NCBI GenBank assembly: GCA_050084985.1
Contig: JBITNC010000001.1
Span: 177,568,001-177,632,000, forward strand
DNA from: Nageia nagi
Lineage: Eukaryota > Pinophyta
Length of the DNA: 64,000 bases
Direction of reading: 5' to 3'
Below, piece after piece: positions 49,099-60,564 of this stretch (position 1 is its first letter; every line of letters starts with the position of its first letter). Made by a program: the position numbers and the translations under genes. Below the pieces are notes generated by a model. The model had not been told where the DNA came from, did not search any database, and saw nothing but the letters and a program-made list of their open reading frames with translations.

Positions 49099-50023
49099 TG
49101 TTAACACATAAAAATGAATTTATGTTTTTAAATTAATAAAATGAATGAAAACATGCTTGGTCTAAATATATGTCTTGAATGTCTTAATGTGATAATATCA
49201 ATGTTTGTCTTGAATGTGAATTTTATAATGATTATCTTGAATATTGCATGAATTATCTTATTTATTGGTGTGGTTATCTTGAATGTTGTGAATTAGCCTT
49301 GTTTATGTAGATGCATGCCAACCCATGGGTTGTATTATCTATTATCTATATAAATAAGGGATCTAATAGTAAGTCCATAATCAAGGATACACATGATCCC
49401 ACGTATGGTCTTGATAATGGCAATCATATTGTAAGGTGTCTCTTGACACCGCCTATCAAGCTAGATTTTATGTATCCCCTTCTTGCGAGCATTCTGAAGA
49501 ACTGAGAGACTTATCTGAGTGTCATACTACAATTATCTCAAGATTTGAGTGGAGGTGTAGACTCACTGGAGACAGATTATAGCCTATCGAAGGCCATCGG
49601 TGCTCCTCTGCAGATGAATATAGATCGCCAACGTTCTTATCCAGTGTGATGAACACCACCTGCAGCCTTCTTCTATGAATTTTTAGCTTCATGATTTTAG
49701 GTGTGGACAACGTTGGATCCCAGGACTTCGTCAATAGCTTCATTTCAAGCATGCTTTGTGAAGTGGGTATATAACTTCTGTCTTGATAGGTGGTGTCATC
49801 TTATGCTTGAATATGTATACATATATCTTAATATATTGTATAGTTTGAGTTTTGCAAATAATTTTGAGTTTATCATTTGTTAAAATACTTGTTCTATTTC
49901 TGCAGTTGATTATCTCTTTCATTATTTTGTATAAATTACTATTTGTAGCTCGAATACAAATATATTGGGTTTGTAGATATTTACTTGCTTATTTATTTGC
50001 ATGCTCAATTTTATTTGTAAACA
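49099..50023 (+). repeat. 5' LTR of the gag-only element
   Basis: Starts TGTTAACACATAAAAATG and ends TTGTAAACA. TATA box TATATAAATA at 49,347-49,356. A hairpin GGTGTC-TCTT-GACACC at 49,435-49,450 is followed by GCCTATCAAG. Differences from the 3' LTR are roughly 5% by eye and mostly transitions. Confidence 0.95.
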
Positions 50024-50045
50024 TTTGGTGAACTTGACGTGAAAC

Positions 50046-52148
50046 ATGCTTGCTAATTTGAAAATGGACAAAGATATAGATGAATTTTCAGATTATTCTT
50101 CATTAGTTCAATCATCACCTAAGAGGAAAAGAAAAACATGGAAAGGAACAGAGCCAACTAGGAAAAGTGCTAGACTAAACAAAGAGAGTGCTCCTTAGAT
50201 TATCGAAGATAAACTTTTGGATGAGGAATCCTATCATGGTGATTCCAAAGACAATGATAGTTTTGATGGTGAAACCCTAGAAAATATCAACTAAATGTTC
50301 GAAAAGGATTTGTCAATAACCATGTACCAACCCAACAGATTCAACAGCTCGAACCTTACCCAAAAAAAACTTAGGTTAGTGCAATAATTTATGAAAGATT
50401 TTGGGATGTTCTACAAATTTGCTATAGACACTAGCATAGCATACTCTTTCCACTACCTATGGAAATTCAAAACTACAAATAATCTCACATCAATCTTTAG
50501 AGCATCTTTCATCAAATCAACTTTGACTATTATAGAAGATCATGAGAAATTTTATGTGCCATGCTTTAACCAACGAATTTCCACTCCTAAGGATATCAAA
50601 TCAAATATTTATGTATCTATGTCATCTCTAACCCTTGTTGAATATTTTAGAAATCATGAGACAATAATACAGGAAGAAGTGAACAATGAGTATTCAAATG
50701 AAGAGGAAGTGGTACACTTTAATGAAGAATCAAATGATGAGTCAGAGATGGAGCTTGAAATGGACCCTATATCATAGAGACTGGTTGATGCTTACCCCTA
50801 TTGGTCAGATCAAGAAAAAGAGATTAAAGAAGCAGAGGTAATAAGGGTTATCATCATGGGATCTTATCAAAAATCACAATCATGCATAAAAGAGATCATC
50901 ATAAGAGAATTAGAGATGCAACTAGTACAGGAATGGAGGGAACAAAATTTAAGATTCACCCCAGGACCAATAGACCATGAGAAATAAGAAGAGATAGAAG
51001 GGTGTAAAACTCTAGAAGAGAAGTCAGATTAGGATGATATAGGTAAACAGAGGCAAAGAGAGATAGCAGAACAAAGAATGGCACAGCTTCAAGCAATGGC
51101 CAAGCAGCTCAAAAAGTTAACATTGTTACATGATGAAAAAATAAATAAATATTTAACAAAAAATCATCCTCTTTGCACAATAATCAGAAGAAGAACATGG
51201 GAAGGTCAAGACATCAAATTCAGTAAGTATGATGATATAAGTGATCCAAGGATGCACATCATGATTTTCGAGGAGGTAGCTTGTAGTCACCTTCATGATG
51301 CGGATATGTTGGCTAGGTTATTTCAGCTCAATCTAGGAGAAGAAGCTTCAGAATGGTTTTATGACCTAAAGGACCAAAGTATCACCAGCTATGGATAGTT
51401 AAAATAGGAGTTCTTGGATCAGTACCAGCATAGTATAAAGAAAAAACCTACCATCACGGATTTGGCTAGAATGAGACAAGGGAAGAACTAATCATTTAAA
51501 GAGTTTATGGCAGCTTGGAAGAAAGTGGTGACATACATAGAGTTAAGTGAAAAGGAGTTGAAGTAGATGTTGATAAAGTCACTAAGGGATGAGGTGATGC
51601 TCAAATTTTTCAATTATCTAGAACAACCCCTTGCAGAAATGATCCTATCCATGATCCAAAAAGAGAGACACTTGATGAAAATCGGTTTATGGGGGCATAA
51701 GAAAGATGAAAAACCAATACCAACTAAAGTGATAGCTATAGTTGCAGTAACCAAAGAGTCGCAAGGACCCACCAAATAGAGGACCCTTAGAGCATGTACC
51801 AAAGTTACCAAAGATCATGATGAGTTGTTACAGTCATTGGTGCAAAGAGGTTTGATCTAGTTACCATTAGTGAATCAAAGAAACACAAGAACTACAGGAG
51901 GATTTTGCAGATATCACAGGGGTCATGGCCATAAAACATGTGAATGTCAAAAATTCAAAGATATTATTCAAGATTTAGTAGATAAGAAGGCTATCTCATT
52001 CAATAAACCAGAAGAAAAAAGAAAGGCTCCAGTGCACATAGATAACAAAAAATTGGGGATATATAAGAACCCAATGCCACAGCATGGTACCGAAATACTA
52101 TTTGCCCAGGGACACACAACAAAGGGAATCAAGATCTCAGAAAGATAG
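50046..52148 (+). pseudogene. Gag of the TR-GAG element, stop-riddled but in frame
   Basis: One frame of 701 codons from the ATG at 50,046 to 52,148 without a frameshift, but with 12 in-frame stops (8 TAG, 4 TAA, no TGA). The N-terminus is basic (SPKRKRKTWKG), followed by a domain I do not recognise with an acidic end (about 50,690-50,770). The retrotransposon gag fold comes next (FSKYDDISDPRMHIMIFEEV at about 51,220, then EEASEWFYDLKDQSI at about 51,340). A zinc-knuckle-like motif FCRYHRGHGHKTCECQKF is at about 51,903-51,956. Gag would form the particle that packages element RNA. Confidence 0.9.
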
Positions 52149-53520
52149 TCAAAGGGATGATAGAATGAGGCTAGCACCAATGGGAGCTCTAGGCTCTCTG
52201 GGGGTATCATTTGGTAGATTGATATGACTAAACTAACACAAAAAAGAGAGAGAGAGAAGCCAACAGTCAGTCCAGGTCACTAACTGATGTTATGGCAAAG
52301 ATATTGGGGGGCTTCATGATGTCATAATAGGAGCATCGGTGGTATATTTCATGCTAATAGGACCATTGGTGGTCCTTTTTTAGTGGAAGATAGGAGAAAG
52401 TCAAAGGTTCCAATTCCCCCCGCAACGTGAGAAGTTAGAATTGCAGGTTGTGTCATTGGCATTCATTTTTAGGAATCATAGAACATTAGTTTCATCCATC
52501 ATAAGCACACATACAAAAGCAATCAAGATACTCCAGGCCTCATCAATTTGTGGCCACTATTGGGTAGTGGTAAAAGCGGCACTCTTGCTGGATGGTCACA
52601 TAAGATACGAATGATTCTACAAGAAAAGAGTGATAGAGAGTAAGTTAGTATCAAATATGAAGCAAAAATAGCAAAATAGTATAGGTAAAGAAGACTACCC
52701 ATAGTCTAAAGTAGGGTAGAAAGGACCACCAACAGTCCTATTTCCGTACACGGGGGTCAATAAAATTTGAAGTACAGGTTCGTACGGATGAGTGTGGCAT
52801 AGCCATAAGACTAGAATTTTGAAAAATAAGATAAAAAAGTAAAAATCATGGGCTGAGGTATTCAACAGGTAAACCCTAGGGGCAACTTGGAAAATCAGTA
52901 TGCAGGGTAGCTAAAATCTGAAGGCAAGTAAAAACATAGTAAGAAAAAGATAAGAAATGTAATATACCTGATGATCGATAGGAGAATTGGCCACCAAGGT
53001 AGCTTTATGTCCATCCCAGCATGTGATTGGTAGGGCCATAGTGTGTAGTATAGTAGTGCAGGAAATATCATCGAGTGACAATGATAAAATCACCAACTAG
53101 AACTCTCCAACTCAATCTCCCAAGCTCTAAGATATTCTCAGCTTTGAAAATGATAGTGTGACCAAATGAGGAAGGGTGGGGTTCCTTTTATAGAAATATT
53201 AGGGTACACACTTCAAGATAGTTTTGATTTGGGCATTCAGTGTGCATGGGCAGGTAACTAGGTATCAATCTAGAATCTAGGGGTGATTCGTCATGGCCTA
53301 ATCTTCACAGTTTTCGATAAATCCTCAAGAAAAGGGCCACCCACAGTCTTAGTTGAAGATTGTTGGTGTTCTTAATCTACTAGAAAGAACTACTTGCATT
53401 CCTTTTTCTAGTTAATCAGCTCATCCAAGTATCATAGGTACATCACAGGTGCTTGATCAATGTTATATCCAGGATAATATTGCTTTGAATTTCATGTTTG
53501 TAGGGCTATATTATTAGCTT
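52149..53520. other. Non-coding region of the gag-only element
   Basis: Richer in GC than the surroundings and without gag or pol similarity. On the minus strand a TATA-like CTATAAAAGGAACCCC (about 53,198-53,183) lies about 95 bp before an ATG at 53,096 that opens 61 codons to 52,911. No family resemblance was found. The AG run at about 52,240 could be an old polypurine tract. Confidence 0.45.
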
Positions 53521-53828
53521 ATCATGTCTCTTAGCATGGAGTTTTAGCTCCCATTTATCAGTTTATCATGCCTCTTAGCATGGAGTTTTAGCTCCCATTT
53601 ATCAATTCATCATGCCTCTTAGCATGGAGTTTTAACTGCCATTTTACAGTTCATCATGCCTCTTAGCATGGAGTTTCAGCTCCCATTTATCAGCTTATCA
53701 TGCCTCTTGGCATGGAGTTTTAGCTCCCATTTATCAGCTTATCATGCCTCTTGGCATGAAGTTTCAGCTCCCATTTATCAATTTATCATGCCTCTTGGCG
53801 TGGAGTTTCAGCTCCCATATATCTTGCA
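53521..53828. repeat. Tandem array, 44-bp unit, 7 copies
   Basis: Units start at 53,521, 53,565, 53,609, 53,653, 53,697, 53,741 and 53,785, exactly 44 bp apart (ATCATGCCTCTTAGCATGGA, then GTTTTAGCTCCCATTTATCA). An eighth diverged copy follows near 53,850. The 65-codon plus-strand frame here is a repeat by-product. Such arrays are typical of the 3' untranslated region of plant gypsy elements. Confidence 0.97.
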
Positions 53829-54340
53829 GAGTTTGATTCTTATGCAACTGTAGCATACCTCTTGGTGTGAAGTCTCAGCTTCCATTGCAGTTGTGTGGAA
53901 CTTAGCTCTCCCTTATGTGTGGTCATGTGTGTTGTCATGGTTATCATGTCTTATCTTGTGATGTGGTCTTGTCGAGTCATCATTAGGTCGTTATGTGTGG
54001 TTAGGTCATTTATCAGGTCATCATCTTGTGTATGTGTGTTGTTAGGATTGTTGTCATGAGTCATCAGTGTTGTGGCAAGGTTATCAGACTATCAGATATA
54101 TCAGATTATCACCTTCTATGGCATTCATATATCAGAAAAAAAATGCAAGGGGCAAGCATGCCCAAGGTAATATCAAAGGAAGTTTTCTCAACCCGTCTCT
54201 AGTATTAGCAATGTTTGTCATAATTTTATTTTATGATTAACATTTATCAATGCTTGTAGAATCTTTCATTGTTATGATATTTTGTTTTTACTTTGAATGC
54301 AAAATCTCTGATCACCTCATGTTTTCTGTCAATTTCACAT
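53829..54340. other. 3' non-coding end of the gag-only element
   Basis: Contains irregular short reiterations of GTCATCA, TTGTGT and GGTTATCA, then AT-rich DNA up to the polypurine tract at 54,341. Nothing coding is visible. Confidence 0.5.
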
Positions 54341-54355
54341 TCAAAGTGGGGCATC

Positions 54356-55280
54356 TGTTAACACATAAAAATGAATTTATGTTTTTAAATCAATAAAATT
54401 AATGAAAACATGCTTGGTCTAAATATATGTCTTGAATGTCTTAATGTGATAATATCAATGTTTGTCTTGAATGTGAATTTTATAATGATTATCTTGAATA
54501 TTGCATGAATTATCTTATTTATTGGTGTGGTTATCTTGAATGTTGTGAATTAGCCTTGTTTATGTAGATGCATGCCGACCCATGGGTTGTATTATCTATT
54601 ATCTATATAAATAAGGGATCTAATGGTAAGCCCATAATCAAGGATACACATGATCTTGCGTATGGTCTTGATAATGGCAAGCATATTGTAAGGTGTCTCT
54701 TGACATCACCTATCAAGCTAGATTTTGTGTATCCCCTTCTTGCAAGCATTCTAAAGAACTGAGAGACTTATCTGAGTGTCATACTGCAATTATCTCAAGA
54801 TTTGAGTGGAGGTGTAGACTCGTTGGAGATAGATTGTAGCCTATCGAAGGCCATTGACACTCCTCTATAGATGAATACAGACCACTGATGTTCCTATCCA
54901 GTGTGATGAACACCACCCGTAGCCTTCTTCTATGACTTTTTAGCTTCATGATTTCAATTGTGGACAACAATGGATCCCAGGACTTTGTCAACAGCTTCAT
55001 TTCGAGCACGCTTCGTGAAGTGGGTATATAACTTCTATCTTGATAGGTGGTGTCATCTTATGCCTGACTATGTATACATATATCTTAATATATTGTATAT
55101 TCTAATTTTTACAAATTATTTCGAGTTTATCATTTGTTAAAATACTTGTTCTATTTCTGCAGTTGATTGTCTCTTTCATTATTTTGTATAAATTGCTATC
55201 TGTAGCTCGAATACAAATATATTAGGTTTGTAGATATTTACCTGCTTATTTATTTGCATGCTCAATTTTATTTGCAAACA
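54356..55280 (+). repeat. 3' LTR of the gag-only element
   Basis: Same length as the 5' LTR (925 bp). The hairpin reads GGTGTCTCTTGACATC (54,692-54,707), one stem base lost. Followed by the CTTAT duplication. Confidence 0.95.
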
Positions 55281-55285
55281 CTTAT

Positions 55286-56853
55286 GTCTAGTGCATGTGG
55301 GATTTTTTGTTTTCCACATGATTATTCATTCAAATAGTAAAAGTAAAACACTTTTTCATGAGGACTTCTTCTTTTTTAAGTACAAGATTGATACCTTTTT
55401 TAAACACATGTTTTTAAAAGAAAAGGAAATCTTTTTTTGTTATTTCCAAACATCTATGGTTATGGATAAAATAAATATTATGAATACAAAGGCATAAGTT
55501 GTATTTTAAAGGATGTTACTAATTTTTTGTAGAAATTATATGGGTATTAAGTATTATTTTTACTTTAATCTTCTAAATAAATTATGTTAGCTTATGCATC
55601 TCAATATCACACTTTGGCAATGTGATATTTGGTTTTAATAGATTTATACTTGGTTAAAGTATAATTATATTTTTCAAGAAGTAAAACTTAATATTTTTCA
55701 CCTTGGTACTTCCATCTTAGGAATATTATATCCTTGTTTAAGGTTAATACCACATTCTTGAGAAGTTTGTTATTTTGTTACTATTGTAGATATTCTTTAT
55801 CTAAGCAACTATATTACCTTCCATGCAATAGTATTATTGATAATGAATGTTTATGAATATGTTTATTAATTTAATTTTCATTTCACTCTTAATTAATTGA
55901 TGGATTTAGGGTTTTTAAATCTTGACTAATGTATAGTAAAATTAATATTATATGGTATAAGGCTTAACTAGTGGCATAGACAAGTTCGCATTTTGTGGCT
56001 TGTGGTATACTATTTATAATTTATGAATTAATAAAATTATTATTTTGTAACTTATATAATGATAAAATAATATATCATGCCATGATAGTCTTCTCTTTTA
56101 TAATAATATCAAGACTTCATAACCTTTTCTATGTGAAAAATGTTCATTAAATGATGAAACATTTTTTGTGCCACCACTATATTTGTAATTAATTTATAAA
56201 GACTTATGTGGTGACCTTACCACTTGCATTAATTATTATTATACATGTTTCATGTTACTAATTCCTTTTTTATATAAATATATAGTGACCTTACCACCCA
56301 CATTGATAATGCTTAGACATATGTGGCGTGATGATGCATCCTATTCTTAGAAATAGGTTGATATAATTTGTAGTGAAGATTGTGTTTTCATAACAAATCT
56401 ATGGTGGCCTTACTATCAAACTTAATTGATTTTACTATTTTACACCTACTTACCTCATTCAAATGACTATAAATAAATATCTTCATTTGAATGTAAATAT
56501 ATGAATTAGCCATGGTAAGTAGGTATCCAGCATGTATTGGGTACAAAGAGTATTTAACACATTTTATTTATGGAGAGAATTATGTTCTACCTAATCCTCC
56601 ACTCAATATTCCACCTAATGCTTCTCTTAATCCTTCTATCCATTCTCCTCCTAATCCTCCAATCCCTAGTTAGCTTAACACTTAGCACTATCTTTGGACT
56701 AATGCTCTAGTTCATGTTCCTCTAACTAATGTTGGGGAAGGATCCTCATCCGGAGTTATGTTACTTCTTTGTTAAGAAGTTCTATCTATATTTGAAAAGA
56801 TAATATGAAAAATTTATTCCTCTTTATGTTCTTTTCTAAAGAGTTCTCATAAA
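55286..56853. other. LARD internal DNA, right part
   Basis: AT-rich non-coding. A 7-bp stem CATGTGG...CCACATG is at about 55,296-55,322. Near 56,590-56,660 a Pro/Asn-rich frame (PNPPLNIPPNASLNPS) could be a protein relic or simply a CCTAATCCTCC-type repeat. Confidence 0.5.
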
Positions 56854-57213
56854 TGGAGTGGTTAAAAATGTTTCACCTTCTCCATGATTACCAAGAATTG
56901 GAGTAGTTAAAAAGGTTCACCATTCTCTATAATTTCCAAGTTTTGGAGTGGTTAAAAAGGTTCGACCTTATCTATAATTTTTAATTATTGGAGTAATTAA
57001 AATGGTTCACCCTTCTCTATAATTGTTGAATGTTGGAGTATTTAAAAATTTTTGACCTTATTCGTACTTGTTGAATGTTAGATTAGTTAAAAATGTTTGA
57101 CCTTCTCCATAATTGTTAAATGTTAGAATGGTTCAAAAGGTTTGACCTTCTTCGATATTGTTAAATGTTGGAGTGGTTCAAAAGGTTCACCTTTCTCCAC
57201 ATTGTAATCTTTT
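56854..57213. repeat. Tandem array, 45-bp unit, 8 copies
   Basis: Eight units of 45 bp, each TGGAGTGGTTAAAAAGGTTC followed by a CACCTTCTCTATAATT-like stretch. Point variation is high, but the spacing is constant. It lies in the 3' non-coding part of the LARD-like element. Confidence 0.93.
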
Positions 57214-58390
57214 TATTTTGATAAAAAATTGAACACATGTTATTGGATTAATTATATAATTCTTTCATCATATACATCTTAACTAGTAGCATTGTTAAGA
57301 TGGTATTTTTTTAATGACTTGGGCATCATGACTAAGAGGTATAGTCAAAAATGGCATTTTCATTATCTAGGTTATAGTATTGTTATTTTAGGCCTTAACC
57401 CTACAATTCAACATGTTTATAAATGGATAAAAATACATGCATCTTAATATGGCATTTAGTGCTTGCAAGCTATATATTTTGATTAATGGAATGGTCCAGA
57501 TAACACTTATTATTATACATCATGACTAGTGGATTGATCAAGTTGGTAATTATGTTATAACCTTATTTGACTATTGCCTTAATAACCATAATTATTGAAT
57601 TAATTTATTTATGAATAGCATAATATTCTTAATATATTCCTTCATATTTTTTTATGAAAAATATTTGCTTCTTACTAGAAGTGTGTGGTAATCACATGTT
57701 TTTCATGGCACAATTTTAAGGGAAAGAAGAGTGATGAACCAAAAGTTTAGAATATCCTAGATATTTCCACCAACTTTTATTGGTCCTAATTCCTAAGTTT
57801 TCAAATGTGGTTATCCTTAACACTTATGTTATTATTACATTTAGAAAATCATGTTCTATAATCTTATTGTTGGCTTCCTTCTTCTAATGAAGTTGCCCTT
57901 AAGGGGTGAATTATACTATATATGATGTCAACTTCAGTATATCCTTAGGATAGTTTTTAGTGGTGCATTCTTTCTTAAGGCCTATAGTATATATATAAAC
58001 CTATTTCTTAGGATGGTAAAGTTGACCTTAAGGGGAAGTTGAATACTTTATCTTTAAAATCTTTAAAATACCTTTTCTATTATTGATGAATTTTTGATGA
58101 CTATATACTTATTTGAGCTACTTGTAGTATGTAGGTTTCTTCTTAATGTAGGCTACTTACTATAGGTGAGCAGGCTCATGGAGACTCATCATATAAACTT
58201 ATTGTTTAATAAATACTTTATATAGTGAAATTAATTATGGTTAATGATTGTATAATGGTAAAGTAGTGAGTCTCAAACTAATATCTTACTTATTTCTCAA
58301 AGATGTAAATGTTCTTATCTCTAATTGTATCTTTATAGAGGATAACTCTCTCTTTATTCTCTCTTTTTTCTTTTTATCCCAATATTGTAT
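57214..58390. other. LARD internal DNA before the 3' LTR
   Basis: AT-rich non-coding. A phrase GTTGCCCTTAAGGGG near 57,890 recurs as GTTGACCTTAAGGGG about 128 bp later. Ends at the polypurine tract TAAGAGGGAG (58,391-58,400). Confidence 0.5.
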
Positions 58391-58400
58391 TAAGAGGGAG

Positions 58401-58837
58401 TATTGAAATGTATAATGCATTATTTTCTTCTTCTATGTAACCCACTTAACACTTAAATACCTCTAGATACCTTTAAGAGTCTAGTGAATAAAATATTATG
58501 TAACTTTAACCTAACCCTTAGGTACAAGGGTGGTTAAAGGGATGATTTTTCCCTATAAATAGAGGGCCTCCCTTCTAGTTTACTCACTCAAGTTTGTAGT
58601 GTTGTTATGTTTTAGGGTTGTTAGGATAAGTAGGAAGTGTTGTTGTAAGAGAGGCACTTTTTGAATGATAAAGATCATAGTTATTGGATGTACTATTGCA
58701 TGAGAGGAACCACTTTATATGTATGTTAAATTTGTGAGATTGGTTATTGTATTAATGCTATAAATATTTATAGTTAAGAGGGATTTCAATTGATCTTAGG
58801 AGATTAAGATTTTATTCATTAAGGTTTAAATCCTTCA
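58401..58837 (+). repeat. 3' LTR of the LARD-like element
   Basis: Starts TATTGAAATGTATAATGC directly after the polypurine tract and ends AAATCCTTCA. It carries CTATAAATAGAGGGC at about 58,552. Pairs with 37,804-38,257. Confidence 0.9.
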
Positions 58838-59990
58838 CCTCACTAAGCAAATATGCAATATTCCTCAACAAAATGAGATTCATCATCAGCGGTTTTGCAT
58901 CCTTGGACTCAACCATATGCATTTCATATTTGATTTTACCTTCATCAATTAGTTTCTTCAATGCTTTCATTAATATCATGTGAGCATTAGTCATGTGGCC
59001 TTTAACTTTGTGATAATGATAAAAGGCCTCCTCATTGTACCAACTAGGCTTTTCATTATTAGGTCCTAATTCTTTTTATGAATCAGAAGAAATTAATCCC
59101 TTTTGTAAGCAATCCCTAAACACAACTAAAGGAACTAGAGGTAATATTATGATATTTTAAAATTTTTTAGATTTATTTTTTTGTTTTTCCTTATTTTAAG
59201 GCTCTTTAATAGCATGAAATTATTTTTTGAAAACCTTCCCTCTTTGTCTCCTTTGGAGGATTTTTATATTTTAATTTTCCTATGTCAACCAAATAATTCA
59301 CCTTTTGAACTAATCTATACATAATCTCAGTAAAGGGAAGAGACATATAATCCAAGTCTATGTATTTTAATTTAGGATGAATGTTGTAAAAAAATATAGA
59401 CTTAATAGGTGACATATCTGATGATGGTTCTTATATCATGATCTGTATATTTTGGAATATTTATGCAAACTTATCAAATCTTTTATTTGCACCTTATGTA
59501 GTATTTACCAAATTAAAAATTATAATTTGTCTAAGAGCACGATACTTGAAATGCATGGAAAATTTAGATATGAGTTGTGCATAATAATTAATTGATTTAG
59601 AAATAAAAGAAAAGTACCAAGTGAGAGCATAACCCCTTAATGTGGTTGAAAAATACTTTACCATTAAGTTATCATTCACTCCAAATTTTAACTCAAAAAT
59701 CATCTTAAAAGTCTTAATATGATCCATGTGATCTCCTTCACCTTAATATGACTCAAAAATGGGCTCTACATGAAGATCTGGTGCTTGAGAATTACGAATT
59801 CCATCACATAATGGAATTGAATCTATAGATATGGTAGCATGAAACCCTATTAACCTATTATTTACACCAATATTAGATTCCTCACTTCTATCATCAACGC
59901 CATAAAGCATCCTCTTAAAATTAGCTTTGGTAGCATCATCAAAGCTATTAACCATGGTAAGAAATTTAGTGGGTTCCATATCTGAACCAC
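58838..59990 (-). pseudogene. H gag remnant
   Basis: Minus-strand reading starts MEPTKFLTMVNSFDD (59,979) and continues through the gag core: DHIKTFKMIFELKFGVNDNL, then VKYFSTTLRGYALTWYFSF (59,725-59,600). Next is a linker (VQKVNYLVDIGKLKY, about 59,290) and a degraded zinc knuckle AFYHYHKVKGHMTNAH followed by LKKLIDEGKIKYEMH (about 59,030-58,915). Both knuckle cysteines visible in related gags are replaced. Stops and frame changes occur every 60-80 codons. The LARD insertion cuts it at 58,838. Confidence 0.85.
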
Positions 59991-60017
59991 TTAAGATGGA
60001 ATATTAGTTCTATCCAA

Positions 60018-60516
60018 TGAAGGAATTAACACTAACAAGATAATTACTAATCAACCAAGATCACATGAAAGCTTACAATTACATCTAACAAACTCACAAA
60101 GCAATCTCACAAAGATAACACAAGATGTAAGTGGTTCCTCCAACTAGGAGTACATCTACTAACTAGATCTTTACTTCAATCACAAATACGACTCTCTTAC
60201 AATTCTTTTAATATTAACTCCTACACTTATATCCTATAGCATAACTTTACTCCACAATTGGTGTGTAATCACAAAGAGGAAGCCCTCTATTTATAGGCCA
60301 AAATACTTCTTTGGATCACCCTTTTATCCAATGTACAAAAGTATGATATGCACATCCTTTTACCTAAGGGGCATGCTCATGACATGGAGTGTAAGACAAG
60401 TTAAATTTTCATATTCACTTAAATACTTAAGGTATCAAATGATACCTTTAAGTATTAGTGAACTTAAATAGAATAATTAATACAAACCTTTACAATAATG
60501 CATTATACATTCCAAC
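60018..60516 (-). repeat. Copia-type LTR, minus orientation
   Basis: 499 bp, the same length and family as the LTRs at 45,764 and 47,662. On the minus strand it starts TGTTGGAATGTATAATG and ends TTAATTCCTTCA. A possible, much decayed primer-binding site TTGGATAGAAC follows. The flanking pentamers do not match, so it is unclear whether it is a solo LTR or a truncated element. It lies just before the H gag start. Confidence 0.8.
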
Positions 60517-60564
60517 AAACTTAGGAGGACAACTTGAAACCTAATCAAAATAATAATTCTAACT
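60517..60564. other. Spacer between two copia-type LTRs
   Basis: Short unassigned sequence; possibly part of the H leader or of the partial LTR to its right. Confidence 0.3.

Larger units (their letters stand above)
49099..55280 (+). mobile_element. Gag-only Ty3/gypsy element (TR-GAG type)
   Basis: 6,182 bp with two 925-bp LTRs (49,099-50,023 and 54,356-55,280) and a perfect 5-bp duplication CTTAT on both sides. The primer-binding site starts TGGTGAACTTGACGTG (50,026) and the polypurine tract is TCAAAGTGGGGCATC (54,341-54,355). A single gag reading frame (50,046-52,148) is followed by 2.2 kb of non-coding DNA with a tandem array. There is no protease, reverse transcriptase or integrase. This is the organisation called TR-GAG in plants: non-autonomous elements that keep only gag. 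Confidence 0.93.
37804..58837 (+). mobile_element. LARD-like non-coding copia-type element with nested insertions
   Basis: LTRs 37,804-38,257 and 58,401-58,837, primer-binding site TGGTATCAAAGCC (38,258-38,270) and polypurine tract TAAGAGGGAG (58,391-58,400). The flanking duplications CCTAA and CCTCA match at four of five bases, and H gag is contiguous across them. The element's own internal sequence is 38,271-40,242, 48,620-49,098 and 55,286-58,390, about 5.5 kb in total, with no gag or pol. That makes it a large retrotransposon derivative moved by proteins from elsewhere. LINE 2 and the gag-only element are inserted in it. Confidence 0.8.

Noticed and set aside
53521-53828. Possible CRISPR-like array
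   Set aside because: Contiguous 44-bp tandem units without unique spacers, in a plant retroelement.
58812-58994. 60-codon minus-strand frame as an independent gene
   Set aside because: It is H gag running by chance into the LARD LTR; only the part above 58,838 is gag.
60007-60017. Initiator-tRNA primer site after the LTR at 60,018-60,516
   Set aside because: TTGGATAGAAC is too degenerate to claim. The flanks do not show whether internal copia DNA follows.
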